Notes: a model not told the origin generated them from the sequence alone. A stretch of DNA of 64,000 nt from Patiriisocius marinistellae (GCF_009014635.1 NZ_BKCF01000002.1:62001-126000); one strand, 5' to 3'. Numbered from the stretch's first letter, positions 9,364 to 18,449 are shown. Numbers and translations: made by a program.

Positions 9364-9792
9364 TTAAAGTCTAATTTCCATTGCCACATCTTCACCATTT
9401 ACAGCAAATTTTGCGTCGCTCCACATGGGTGGGCCAAAACTCATCACATTGTTTGATGCCCCATAATTTTCTAATGGCATTTTGTTTAAGCTAAAATCCA
9501 TTTGATTGTTATTATTCTTGTCATGATATATTGTGATTGCATATTCTCCATCTGGAATATTTTCAAACGTAATTATTGATTTTCCGTTTTTTATTTCGGC
9601 TCTTGCCCCTCTAAAAGGGTCATCTTTCATAAAATTATGTTCCTCGTATAAAGCAAGACCTACTTTTCCTTCGTCTGTATTTACAGGAACGGTTACAGTA
9701 ATTGTATTACCTTTTGTTGTTTTGATGTTGGCTTGCGCGTTTGCAATGAATGAAACAATTGACAATGTAAGAGAGATGATGATAGTTTTCAT
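9364..9792 (-). CDS. Secreted DUF2141 protein (first of two)
   Basis: A 142-residue protein with a signal peptide ending at IANAQA (about residue 20) and one DUF2141 domain. The family signature is visible as GLALYEE, FENIPDGEYAITIYHDKNNN and the closing FGPPMWSDAKF. The function of the family is unknown; the fold is probably a beta-sandwich exported to the periplasm or surface. The gene is alone on the minus strand between convergent glpD and the MoxR operon. Its promoter carries the same LytTR-type repeat as the kinase cluster at 23.6-31 kb, where a second DUF2141 gene is encoded, so I infer that both belong to one regulon. Confidence 0.9.
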   Translation of the reverse strand: MKTIIISLTLSIVSFIANAQANIKTTKGNTITVTVPVNTDEGKVGLALYEEHNFMKDDPFRGARAEIKNGKSIITFENIPDGEYAITIYHDKNNNNQMDFSLNKMPLENYGASNNVMSFGPPMWSDAKFAVNGEDVAMEIRL

Positions 9793-9828
9793 TATATAAA
9801 GTTTATGTGTTAGTTATTATTTATGAAA

Positions 9829-9899
9829 CAAAGATGCTACAGAAATAAGCCCAACTAAATTTTATAAAACTGAACTGTAGTTTTTTTATGCTGAAATGT
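9829..9899 (-). promoter_or_regulatory. LytTR-type operator and -7 element, DUF2141 gene 1
   Basis: On the minus strand ACATTTCAG (9891-9899) and ACAGTTCAG (9870-9878) form a direct repeat with a 21-bp period. After a 33-nt gap comes CATCTTTG (9829-9836), close to the TAnnTTTG -7 consensus. The second half-site matches the published LytTR consensus [TA][AC][CA]GTTN[AG][TG] in full. The ATG is at 9792. Confidence 0.7.
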
Positions 9900-9967
9900 A
9901 AAAAAAAGTACCAAGATGCTATAACATAGAAAATAATGTATAAAAAAATAATCCCTAAAGCCTAAAG

Positions 9968-11302
9968 TTATAAAAGACCTCTTGCTTTAATCTCTAAATA
10001 CTTATTAATGGTATTTACGGTCAAGTTCTCTGGCGCAGTCAAGATGGTTTGTATGCCGTATTTTTGAAGTTCATTAATAATAAGTTTTTTCTCATAGACA
10101 AACTTTTCTGCGATTGTCTTTTCAAAAATTTGGTGCGTAGTGATTGCTTTTTTCTCGCTAAAATCTTTCAACTCGGTATTCTCAAAAAAGATTATAACTA
10201 GTAAATGTGTTTTATTGATGGCTTGTAAATAGGGGAGTTGCCTGTGCAACGCGTCCATTGTTTCAAAATTTGTGTATAGTAACATCAAACTTCTTTGTTT
10301 GACCATACGTTTTACATCAATATAGAGTCTTGCAAAATCACTCTCGCTAAAATCAGTCTGAACATTGTAAAGGGTTTCAAGAATAAGATTCATTTGTCCT
10401 TTTGAACGTTGCGCTAATACTCTGTCTTCTACTTTTCGGCTAAAGCTAAACATGCCTGCTTTGTCTTTTTTCTTTATGGCGATATTAGAAATTACTAATG
10501 TAGCATTTATTGCATAGTCCAATAAACTCAAGCCATTAAAAGGCATTTTCATCACGCGGCCTTTATCAATTATGGAATAAACAGGTTGCGATTTTTCATC
10601 TTGATACTGGTTGACCATTAAATTACCACGCTTTGCCGTGGCATTCCAGTTAATATTACGCACATCATCTCCAGAGACATAATCTTTAATTTGTTCAAAC
10701 TCGAGTGTATGTCCTATGCGTCTAATTTTTTTAAGTCCAAACAATTTCAGCTTATTTGTAAATGCGATAAAATCATATTTTTTCAATTGCAGAAATGAAG
10801 GATAATTAGGAATCATCGCATCTGTATCAAACAAATGTTTGCGAGAGGCTAATCCAAGCAACGTAGAGGTAAAGATTATTAAATTTCCAAAGTGATATTC
10901 CCCGCGCTCCGTTGGACGTACATGATAGGTAAAAAGTTTTTCTTGCGACGGCGTGAGTGTAGACTCAATATTAAAATCTCTAAGTTGCCATTGCACAGGT
11001 AGTTCGTCAATAATTTTAATACTTGTTTTAAATTGGTAGCGATTAACAATGTGAATTTCAATAGTATTATCATCACCGTTACTTAGTTTTTCGGGTAATT
11101 GTCTAGTTGCGGTAACGCCAGTTTTATTTCTGAAAAGTAACAATACATCAAACAATAATCCCACCATTAAAATGAGAAATAAAAGCCTTGCAACTCCATA
11201 CAAATCCTGAAAAAAATAGGACAGTATAAAAACAACCACAATAACTATGAGCAGTTCAAAAAAGCGTTGTTTTAAGTAGAGACGTTTAAATAATGATTTC
11301 AT
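9968..11302 (-). CDS. DUF58 protein of the MoxR operon
   Basis: A 444-residue membrane-anchored protein. Two hydrophobic helices fill residues 13-55, and the rest is predicted outside or cytoplasmic beta-rich sequence. The DUF58 hallmark is EFEQIKDYVSGDDVRNINW (about 207-225) followed by ATAKRGNLMVNQ, after which a VWA-like fold with SIIDKGRVM begins; the canonical D-S-S of the MIDAS is not obvious. DUF58 proteins are partners of MoxR ATPases. It is the last gene of the six-gene operon, 39 nt after moxR. Confidence 0.9.
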   Translation of the reverse strand: MKSLFKRLYLKQRFFELLIVIVVVFILSYFFQDLYGVARLLFLILMVGLLFDVLLLFRNKTGVTATRQLPEKLSNGDDNTIEIHIVNRYQFKTSIKIIDELPVQWQLRDFNIESTLTPSQEKLFTYHVRPTERGEYHFGNLIIFTSTLLGLASRKHLFDTDAMIPNYPSFLQLKKYDFIAFTNKLKLFGLKKIRRIGHTLEFEQIKDYVSGDDVRNINWNATAKRGNLMVNQYQDEKSQPVYSIIDKGRVMKMPFNGLSLLDYAINATLVISNIAIKKKDKAGMFSFSRKVEDRVLAQRSKGQMNLILETLYNVQTDFSESDFARLYIDVKRMVKQRSLMLLYTNFETMDALHRQLPYLQAINKTHLLVIIFFENTELKDFSEKKAITTHQIFEKTIAEKFVYEKKLIINELQKYGIQTILTAPENLTVNTINKYLEIKARGLL

Positions 11303-11341
11303 TAAATTTAGTAATGAGTGTTTAGCAGTGCATGGTTAATT

Positions 11342-12433
11342 TTACCTCGGTATTTCTATAGTTTCAATAATTTGACTTACCACTTTGTTTGTTGTTATGC
11401 CTTCCATTTCTCTTTCTGGCGTTAATATGATACGGTGGTTTAATACAGCCGGTGCTATTTTTTTAATATCATCTGGCGTTACAAAATCGCGGCCATTTAT
11501 CGCTGCAAGTGCTTTTGATGCGTTCATAATTGCAAGGGATGCACGTGGTGATGCTCCAAGAAATAAATTAGCGTTATTTCTTGTGTTTTCTGTAATTGCT
11601 GCTATGTAGGCTAGTAAATTGGGTTCTATTATTATTTGACGAATTACTTTTTGATATTTTGCAATTTCGGCAGCCGAAAGAACCGGAGCAACCATATCTA
11701 ATGCCACCTTATTTTCTCGCTGATGTTCGTTTGTCAAAATCTGAATTTCCTCAGCAAGACTAGGATACGGCACATTGATTTTAAATAGAAACCTATCTAA
11801 TTGTGCTTCTGGCAATGCATATGTTCCTTCTTGTTCTACTGGGTTTTGAGTGGCGAATACTAAAAACGGCGGTTCCATTTTATAGCGTGCACCGTCAATG
11901 GTAATTTGGCGTTCTTCCATCACTTCAAATAAGGCGGCTTGAGTTTTTGCAGGTGCTCTATTTATTTCATCAATTAAAATAATGTTTGAAAAAATGGGAC
12001 CTTTTTTAAAATCAAATTCGTTTGTTTTTACATTAAAGACGGAGGTTCCTAAAATATCACTCGGCATTAAATCTGGCGTAAATTGTACACGGCTAAAATC
12101 TACTGCGAGTGTTTTTGCTAATAACTTTGCTGTTATTGTTTTTGCAACTCCAGGAACACCTTCAATTAAAGAATGGCCGTCTGCAAGTATAGAGACTACG
12201 AGCATTTCTAGCATGGCGTGTTGACCAACTATTACTTTTGCTAATTCTATTTTAATTTTTTCAACGGCATTTTGTAATCCAGATAAATCAATGCGCGAGT
12301 TAAAAGCAACTTCATTATTTTTTGTAGCATCGGGTGTTGAGGTAATAGAGCTTTGAGGGGTAGGCTGTTGCTTATTTAATGGTTGCTCTTGTGGTATGTT
12401 TTGATGCGAAGTATCGTCGTGTGGATTTTCCAT
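11342..12433 (-). CDS. MoxR-family AAA+ ATPase
   Basis: A 363-residue AAA+ ATPase, presumed chaperone for VWA/DUF58 partners. The Walker A is GVPGVAKT (92-99), Walker B is ILIDEINRAP, sensor 1 is FATQNP, and the C-terminal lid is ILTPEREMEG. The first 45 residues are a Pro/Gln/Ser/Thr-rich linker. I chose the ATG at 12433 (MENPHDD), 4 nt after the stop of the DUF4350 gene; an ATG at 12460 would overlap that gene by 23 nt. Gene order (DUF4350, MoxR, DUF58) is the usual Bacteroidota arrangement. Confidence 0.93.
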   Translation of the reverse strand: MENPHDDTSHQNIPQEQPLNKQQPTPQSSITSTPDATKNNEVAFNSRIDLSGLQNAVEKIKIELAKVIVGQHAMLEMLVVSILADGHSLIEGVPGVAKTITAKLLAKTLAVDFSRVQFTPDLMPSDILGTSVFNVKTNEFDFKKGPIFSNIILIDEINRAPAKTQAALFEVMEERQITIDGARYKMEPPFLVFATQNPVEQEGTYALPEAQLDRFLFKINVPYPSLAEEIQILTNEHQRENKVALDMVAPVLSAAEIAKYQKVIRQIIIEPNLLAYIAAITENTRNNANLFLGASPRASLAIMNASKALAAINGRDFVTPDDIKKIAPAVLNHRIILTPEREMEGITTNKVVSQIIETIEIPR

Positions 12434-12437
12434 AATA

Positions 12438-13676
12438 TTAAGGTGTCTTAAAATTTTCAATGAGTTTGTTAAGTGTTATCAGGTCTTGTTCAGTATGGAA
12501 TGATTTTCCTTTTAATACTTGAATTGTCTTGATTGCCTTTCTAGTTTCTTCAATGCTATTGCCGCTTTTAAGGGCTAATTTTTTAATAAAAGTTTCAGAA
12601 AGGTCATTGGTATCAAGATAATATTGTGTCCTGATATTTTCCATGAAATACGAAATCTTTTTGGCGATTATATTTCCGAAGTCTTTGTGTTGATAATACA
12701 AATTACCAATAGTACGGGTAAATTCGATTGATGTGTTTTCTAAGGGTTCAATTACTTCAATGATACGTTGCTCACGTTTTCCTTTAAAAATAACAAAAAT
12801 TAGTAGCCCAACTATCGTTACGTAATATGCCCATTTTAAAGGAGCTTGGTCAAAAATGAAGCGCATTTTTGAAGAAATGGTTTTTTTTCCATCTTTGATA
12901 AATGCATCCCAATACACGGTATCTGCATCTATAAATGCCATTACGTTTGCAGTATATTCATCTGCTCCGTTAAGCATGTAATAGTTTGAAAAAGCCTCTG
13001 GTAGCGTATGGAAATAGAAATATCCATCACCGTAGGGCACTCTAATATAATTAATGTTTTCATCTAATTGTTCTTCCTCGTTAATGCTATAATCATGCTC
13101 ATCCATTGATTCGATAACGCCTTCTGTTTCAATATATCCTAAAGCCTGTGTTTTGAGTGTGTCAATACTTTCAAAACGGGAATATGTGACACCACGTTTA
13201 AATTTTGGTGGTTTTTCTGTTTTTAAATTTTTTGAATAAAAATGAGGGAAGATGTCGTCTTCTGCAAAGCTATAACTTGTAAAAATGTCAAGGTTTAATG
13301 AGTCTGTCACCATGTACCCAAAGTAATGTGCAGATACAAACGCAGTGTTTCCTTTTTCAACATATGTGCGTAACGACTCAAAACGTTGCTCATCTAATAA
13401 AATATGTTCATTAATTAATAAGTATGCTGAGTTGCTTTCGTATTTTTCTTTTACTAGAAATTCGTAAGGGTCTTCATTAATGGTTTTAATGGTTGCATTT
13501 TTAAAAAGTGCGGGTAGTTCATCAAAGAATACTTTTGAGCCAAAGGGGATAGTATCTTGGGCAGTATAGCTTGTCCACCAATTAATAGGTTTTGGGCGTA
13601 TAACTTCAGAAATGATCACCACTAATAGTGCGACTCCAAATAGGATGAGTATGTTTTTTGAACGTTTATCCAGCAT
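12438..13676 (-). CDS. DUF4350 membrane protein
   Basis: A 412-residue protein with one N-terminal helix (about 9-25) and a second at about 292-309 (WAYYVTIVGLLIFVIF), enclosing a roughly 260-residue extracytoplasmic domain. The layout FGSKVFFDELPALF followed by YLLINEHI and GNTAFVSAHYFG matches DUF4350 (a GATase-like fold). The last 100 residues are cytoplasmic and helical. It overlaps the upstream DUF4129 gene by 11 nt, which indicates translational coupling within the MoxR operon. Confidence 0.85.
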   Translation of the reverse strand: MLDKRSKNILILFGVALLVVIISEVIRPKPINWWTSYTAQDTIPFGSKVFFDELPALFKNATIKTINEDPYEFLVKEKYESNSAYLLINEHILLDEQRFESLRTYVEKGNTAFVSAHYFGYMVTDSLNLDIFTSYSFAEDDIFPHFYSKNLKTEKPPKFKRGVTYSRFESIDTLKTQALGYIETEGVIESMDEHDYSINEEEQLDENINYIRVPYGDGYFYFHTLPEAFSNYYMLNGADEYTANVMAFIDADTVYWDAFIKDGKKTISSKMRFIFDQAPLKWAYYVTIVGLLIFVIFKGKREQRIIEVIEPLENTSIEFTRTIGNLYYQHKDFGNIIAKKISYFMENIRTQYYLDTNDLSETFIKKLALKSGNSIEETRKAIKTIQVLKGKSFHTEQDLITLNKLIENFKTP

Positions 13677-14400
13677 TGTTAATGTGTTTTTTTACACGTT
13701 CAAAATCTTTTTGGGCACTTATAAAATCTTCTTCATTCAATGTAAATTCACCATACCATACATAATCATAGAGGTATGAAATGCGCTTGAAAGTGGTTTT
13801 TAAACTTGGGTCTTCAATCTCATTATAATAATCTTGATTTGTTTTTTCAAAATCCCAAATAATTTTTGAGGCTCCAGAAAGTTGTTTCAATGTTTTTAAA
13901 TACATATACCTAATGGCAAGACGGTAATTGTTGTCTTGCAAAGCTTTTTCAATGAGGCTGTTGATGTCTATATTTTCTATGTGCTCTTCTTCAACATTTA
14001 AAGGTGCAAGTTGTGCACTTTTTTTTGTGAAAAAACTAGATGCATTATCACCAACTAGCAATTTTATAACAATATAAATCGCAAAAATTACGAGAACTCC
14101 ATAAATTAAATATCGCAGTATTGTGAAGGTTTCGGGGTCAATGTCAACACCAAAGAGTTCGGCTAGATTTTTAAAAAACCAATTGAGGGCTCTTGTAATT
14201 AGGTTTTCGGCCTCGCCTTCCATTACATCATAATTATAATCGGCGCTAGTGTAATTTTCTTTGAAATTTTGGTCGAAACGCTTAGGGGTTATTGCGGTGC
14301 TATCAATTTGTAATTGTGGTGCATTATCTTGTGCTCGCAGCAAATTTCCGAAGTAAATAGAAAGTAAAATTAGTATGTTATTCTTGTTATTCACCAGCAC
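13666..14400 (-). CDS. DUF4129 membrane protein
   Basis: A 244-residue protein with a signal-like N-terminus (ILILLSIYFGNLLRAQ), a periplasmic segment, one transmembrane helix (about 94-113, LIYGVLVIFAIYIVIKLL) and a cytoplasmic helical domain. The C-terminal part contains NYRLAIRYMYLKTLKQL and YVWYGEFTLNEEDF, the core of DUF4129, which in transglutaminase and MoxR operons follows the membrane helix. It overlaps both neighbours (14 nt and 11 nt), so translation of the operon is tightly coupled. Confidence 0.82.
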   Translation of the reverse strand: MLVNNKNNILILLSIYFGNLLRAQDNAPQLQIDSTAITPKRFDQNFKENYTSADYNYDVMEGEAENLITRALNWFFKNLAELFGVDIDPETFTILRYLIYGVLVIFAIYIVIKLLVGDNASSFFTKKSAQLAPLNVEEEHIENIDINSLIEKALQDNNYRLAIRYMYLKTLKQLSGASKIIWDFEKTNQDYYNEIEDPSLKTTFKRISYLYDYVWYGEFTLNEEDFISAQKDFERVKKHINNAG

Positions 14401-15322
14401 CTATTTGTTCAATTTTTTCACGCGTATGATGATTGTAAGTTTCTTCATGATTTGAGAAAAATAAAATACCATTGACAAATTGCGCAAGCGATTGATTAAA
14501 TGAAAATATGAATAAAACTATTGTAAGAGCTATAATCCAAATGACTTTTGCAACACTGCTATTCATTAAATCGATGTCGTTTTCAGCAGCATGGAATACA
14601 TAAATACTAATGAGGATTCCAGGTATCATAAGTACAACAACAAGTAATATTCCTAAGAGTAATGAGATGACGAGATTTGTCAATATATTTTTCCAGAAAA
14701 ATTTGAAAAGTAGATTCCAGCCTTCTCCAAGGGCACTTGTCACATCTTTTTCTTCATAAAACATTGACATAAAAGAAAGTCCCATCCATGCGGTCCATCC
14801 TAGAATTATAACGTAATATGCTAGTGTTCCAAGGATGGGAATAAAGGAGATAAAGGCACCTACAACTGCAACTCCTATATAAGTAAGTATGAGCAAAACC
14901 ATAAATAAAATGGTTTTTCCAATGTTCTTTTTTAAACGTATCCACACATCTTTTTTGTCTATTACGATTGTTTTATTGTTTTCATATTCTATCATGTAGC
15001 TTGCGGCAAGACTATAATTTATAAGTCCTGTTATAAGAAATATAAGTACAAAAGCAATTGCGCCAAACCCTACATACCATGCGCCTGCGTCCACAGGATT
15101 TTCCCCTGTAACACTATAATTTACACTACTTTGAACCATGCCTAAGAAACCTGTAACTAATAGGTAGCTAACACCTAAAAGACCAATAATAAAGAGTCCA
15201 TTATAACGTATGTATAAATTGAAATAAGAACCAACATTTTGTTTAAAAAAATCAAAGAAAGTACTCACAGCATCCCCTATGTCTCTTTTTTGTTTTAATT
15301 CTATGAAGTCTTTTTTAAGCAT
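14387..15322 (-). CDS. Polytopic membrane protein of the MoxR operon
   Basis: A 311-residue protein with about six hydrophobic segments (roughly 44-64, 88-110, 133-160, 165-185, 211-235, 255-275), no signal peptide and a His/Glu-rich tail. It resembles the DUF4013/glycerophosphodiester-phosphodiesterase-type membrane domains found next to DUF4129 in Bacteroidota, but I see no diagnostic motif. The start codon overlaps the upstream SpoIIM-like gene by 8 nt and its end overlaps the DUF4129 gene by 14 nt. Confidence 0.75.
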   Translation of the reverse strand: MLKKDFIELKQKRDIGDAVSTFFDFFKQNVGSYFNLYIRYNGLFIIGLLGVSYLLVTGFLGMVQSSVNYSVTGENPVDAGAWYVGFGAIAFVLIFLITGLINYSLAASYMIEYENNKTIVIDKKDVWIRLKKNIGKTILFMVLLILTYIGVAVVGAFISFIPILGTLAYYVIILGWTAWMGLSFMSMFYEEKDVTSALGEGWNLLFKFFWKNILTNLVISLLLGILLVVVLMIPGILISIYVFHAAENDIDLMNSSVAKVIWIIALTIVLFIFSFNQSLAQFVNGILFFSNHEETYNHHTREKIEQIGAGE

Positions 15323-16271
15323 ATTTTTTGTTCAAAATAATAGGGTAAATTATGTAGTAATACACTATTAAAAATAAAGATGAAAAAATTATTGATAAGG
15401 CAAGCCACACAGGCATATTACTATATCGTGTTACAAAACCTTCTATAAATCCAGCAATGATAAAAAATGGAATGGTGCTTACAACTACTTTAAGCCCATC
15501 TTTTGCGCCTTTTAAGAAAGATACTCTACGTGAGTATGTCTTCGGAAATAAAATAGAATTACCCATAATGAGACCAGCGCACCCAGCAATAACGATTACC
15601 GAAATCTCAATAGTCCCGTGTAACCAAATAGTTTTTGAAGCTTCAAATAACAAGTCTCTATTATAAAAGAAAGTGAAAAATGCACCAAGCATCACTCCAT
15701 TTGAAAATAAAATATATCCTGTACCTAAGGAGGTAATTATCCCAAATGCGTATGCTAAAAATGCAACTCTAATATTGTTAATCGTGATTCCTAAAAAAGT
15801 GCCAACCTCGCCACCACTTTTATAAATTGCAGTGGGATCACCATTGTCAATATTTTCAAGAGTTTGGTTTACATAGTTATCCCCTAAAATTAGCCTAACA
15901 AAAGAGTCATCATTAATTGTTGAAATAATACCAATTGCGGTAGCTGTGGCAAAAATTAAAAAGGCATAAAGTAAGGTGCGTTGATATTGTAAAAAGAATA
16001 TTGGAAATTCGTATTTCCAAAAACTCACAATTCGATTTTTAGATTCTTTTTTATTCTTATAAATTTTTTGATGTGCTTCGCTAGCAAGCGAATTTAAATA
16101 CTGTAACGTTTTACTTTCTGGGTAATATGTTTGTGCGTAAGCGAGGTCATTTGTAAGCTGAATATAGTAGTCTGCCAAATAATCTGGTGTTATTTGATAA
16201 TTAAGTCGCATTGCCTTTTCAAAAGCAATCCATTTTTCTTTATTTTGTTTTACGAATGCTGCTTCGCGCAT
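15315..16271 (-). CDS. SpoIIM/DUF95-family membrane protein
   Basis: A 318-residue protein with a soluble N-terminus (about 100 residues, beginning MREAAFVKQNKEKWIAFEKA) and about five transmembrane helices. The segments NNIRVAFLAYAFGIITSLGTGY and WLHGTIEISVIVIAGCAG are the conserved core of the stage II sporulation protein M family. In non-spore formers this family accompanies MoxR operons and RDD proteins. It is the first gene of the six-gene operon and diverges from the RDD gene with only 33 nt between start codons, so the promoter must overlap coding sequence. Confidence 0.9.
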   Translation of the reverse strand: MREAAFVKQNKEKWIAFEKAMRLNYQITPDYLADYYIQLTNDLAYAQTYYPESKTLQYLNSLASEAHQKIYKNKKESKNRIVSFWKYEFPIFFLQYQRTLLYAFLIFATATAIGIISTINDDSFVRLILGDNYVNQTLENIDNGDPTAIYKSGGEVGTFLGITINNIRVAFLAYAFGIITSLGTGYILFSNGVMLGAFFTFFYNRDLLFEASKTIWLHGTIEISVIVIAGCAGLIMGNSILFPKTYSRRVSFLKGAKDGLKVVVSTIPFFIIAGFIEGFVTRYSNMPVWLALSIIFSSLFLIVYYYIIYPIILNKKYA

Positions 16272-16304
16272 TTTTTTTAGTTAAATATAATTACAACTTA
16301 CTTA

Positions 16305-17030
16305 ATGACAAATTTAGCAATCAATACCACACAAAATGTTAATCTTAACTATAAAGTTGTTAGTATTGGCGAGCGCATTCTTGGATTTTTAGTCGATTTA
16401 TTTGTTCTTTTTGTTTATATGTATGTAATTGAGCTTGTTACAGATGCAATGGGGGAGGCGATTTCAGATAATTGGACGGTTTTTGGACTTCAACAATTAT
16501 TATTATTACCTGTTTTTTTCTATTCACTATACATGCATTTACTTTTTGATGGAAGAACATTAGGGAAAATGGTAATGAAAACGCGAGTAGTAAAACTTGA
16601 TGGAAGCCCCGCACAATGGTCTACATATTTAATATTATGGATGATGCGCTTGGTAGACATATGGATATTTTTAGGTTCAATTGGATTGTTAGCAATTGTA
16701 TTTAGTGACCGCCACCAGCGATTAGGCGATCATGCTGCAGGAACCGTAGTTATTTCAAACAAGAAAAAAACTAAAATTAGTCATACAATTCTAGAAGAAG
16801 TAAATGATGATTATGTGCCTAAATTTTCTACGGTAACAATATTAACAGATAAAGACGTTCGCTTAATTAAAGAAACATTTTTAATAGCACTAAAATCTTC
16901 AGATTATAAAACCTTACGGATGTTGCGAGAAAAAGTTGAAGCTACAATTAGTACAACTTCAGACTTATACGACAAACAATACATTGACACAGTTTTAAAA
17001 GACTATAACTACTATACCCAAAAATCATGA
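16305..17030 (+). CDS. RDD-family membrane protein
   Basis: A 241-residue protein. The RDD domain spans about residues 15-150: GERILGFLVDLFV gives the first R-D pair, DGRTLGKMVMKTRVVKLDG the central motif, and FSDRHQRLGDHAAGT the end motif. There are about three transmembrane helices, followed by a cytoplasmic helical tail of 90 residues. RDD proteins are membrane proteins of mostly unknown role (some act as Na+/H+ antiporters). It diverges from the SpoIIM-like gene, a partnership repeated across Bacteroidota, and overlaps the next gene by 4 nt. Confidence 0.92.
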   Translation: MTNLAINTTQNVNLNYKVVSIGERILGFLVDLFVLFVYMYVIELVTDAMGEAISDNWTVFGLQQLLLLPVFFYSLYMHLLFDGRTLGKMVMKTRVVKLDGSPAQWSTYLILWMMRLVDIWIFLGSIGLLAIVFSDRHQRLGDHAAGTVVISNKKKTKISHTILEEVNDDYVPKFSTVTILTDKDVRLIKETFLIALKSSDYKTLRMLREKVEATISTTSDLYDKQYIDTVLKDYNYYTQKS

Positions 17031-17680
17031 CATTACTTTTAATTATTGACTTTTTAGGGACAATAGCTTTCTCTGTATCTGGAGCCTTGACGGCAATGAA
17101 AAAGAGATTAGATCCTTTTGGGATTCTCATTATTGCCTTTGTAACAGCTGTAGGGGGAGGAACACTACGTGATTTACTGTTAGGGGCACACATAACATGG
17201 ATGCGTGATTTGACATTTGTTTACGTAATAGGAGTGGCAACATTGCTGGCAATAATTTTTAGAAAAAAGCTAGGGTATGTAAGACGTTCCCTTTTTTTAT
17301 TCGATACAATAGGTATTGCACTTTACACAGTTTTGGGGGTAGAAAAAGGTATAGCTGCAGATTTACCTCCTATTATTTGTGTAGCGTTAGGTACAATGAC
17401 GGCATGTTTTGGTGGTGTTATAAGAGATATATTATGTAATGAAATTCCAGTAATTTTTAGAAAAAACATTTATGCAACCGCTTGTATTTTAGGAGGTGTA
17501 AGTTATTTTATATTACAAAAAACACCATTTTCAACCGAAGTGATAGTTGTCATCGCAGGTAGCGTTGTAATTTCAATAAGATTATTAGCAGTTACTTTTA
17601 ACTTATCATTACCAAGTGTTTATGGGAAAGACAATGAAATTGAAACGCAGAAAAGAATAGAAAATGCAAATAAAGAATAA
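17027..17680 (+). CDS. TRIC-type cation channel (YicG/UPF0126 family)
   Basis: A 217-residue protein with seven hydrophobic segments built from two homologous halves. The duplicated signature is visible as GGGTLRDLLLG (about 44-54) and GGVIRDILCNEIPVIFRK (about 129-146), where Gly-rich bends and the Arg-Asp pair line the pore in bacterial TRIC channels. Members form trimeric K+-permeable channels. The ATG overlaps the stop of the RDD gene (ATGA), suggesting coupled translation; a functional link to RDD is otherwise unproven. Confidence 0.9.
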   Translation: MTLLLIIDFLGTIAFSVSGALTAMKKRLDPFGILIIAFVTAVGGGTLRDLLLGAHITWMRDLTFVYVIGVATLLAIIFRKKLGYVRRSLFLFDTIGIALYTVLGVEKGIAADLPPIICVALGTMTACFGGVIRDILCNEIPVIFRKNIYATACILGGVSYFILQKTPFSTEVIVVIAGSVVISIRLLAVTFNLSLPSVYGKDNEIETQKRIENANKE

Positions 17681-17699
17681 CTTATGAATTTTTTTTAAA

Positions 17700-18449
17700 T
17701 TATTCCATAACCTCAACAGTTAACTCAACATTTGTTAATGGCCATTCTTGTTCATCTTTTGGCTCATTTGCTATTTTTTTAACGACATCCATACCGTTGG
17801 TAACCTTCCCGAAGACTGTGTAATTACCATTTAAATGTGAGGTTGATTTTTGAGGACCAAGAAAAATAAAAAACTCATAGGGTTCACTTTTTTTGTCGTC
17901 ATTGTCACGATAATATTTTGCTCCCGAAAGTGTTCCATACGTATGATTAATTTTAATTTCGGCAGGAATCCTATAATCTGGCCCTAACTTATCACGCATT
18001 TTTGGCGTTGACCAATTATCGCTCGTTCCGGCTTGGATTATGAAGTTTGAAACTACGCGGTGAAAAAATGTAGTATTGTAATAGCCTTGCTTTGCGAGAT
18101 AAATAAAATTAGCTCTGTGTAGTGGTGTGCTTTCAAAAAGTTCTATGTCTATTTCGCCAAGACGGGTGGTAATTTTTACTTTAGTCTCGGGATTTTCTTT
18201 TCCGTATTTGGATAAAAAAGCTACTACATTTTTATTGGTAATTTTCTCGTATTTAGGAACTTCTTTTTTTGTCTCTTTCTGAAATGTATCAACATTATTA
18301 CTGTCTTCGTTGTTGTTTATTTCCGAAGTACTTGAGTTTTCAGTGCTATTTTTGGTTGTAAGTGTTGTCGTCTTTTTCTTATCTTCACAATTAGTAAAAA
18401 GGAAAAGAATCACTACTACCGAAGCTATAATTTTAAAGGAATATGACAT
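17700..18449 (-). CDS. Cyclophilin-type peptidyl-prolyl isomerase lipoprotein
   Basis: A 249-residue lipoprotein. The signal MSYSFKIIASVVVILFLFTNC ends in a lipobox with Cys21, then comes a Thr/Ser/Asn/Lys-rich linker of about 65 residues, then a cyclophilin domain: FHRVVSNFIIQAG holds the catalytic Arg, and GNYTVFGKVTNGMDVV closes the fold. The substrate-pocket region is FFIFLGPQ rather than the usual QFFI, as in several small bacterial cyclophilins. It likely assists folding at the periplasmic face. I chose the ATG at 18449, the only Met just before the signal peptide; a start at 18527 would add 26 residues ahead of it. The start overlaps the divergent Nudix start by 7 nt. Confidence 0.9.
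   Translation of the reverse strand: MSYSFKIIASVVVILFLFTNCEDKKKTTTLTTKNSTENSSTSEINNNEDSNNVDTFQKETKKEVPKYEKITNKNVVAFLSKYGKENPETKVKITTRLGEIDIELFESTPLHRANFIYLAKQGYYNTTFFHRVVSNFIIQAGTSDNWSTPKMRDKLGPDYRIPAEIKINHTYGTLSGAKYYRDNDDKKSEPYEFFIFLGPQKSTSHLNGNYTVFGKVTNGMDVVKKIANEPKDEQEWPLTNVELTVEVME

Noticed and set aside
12434-12460. Upstream ATG for the MoxR gene at 12460
   Set aside because: It overlaps the end of the DUF4350 gene. The ATG at 12433 follows its stop by 4 nt and starts a plausible N-terminus.
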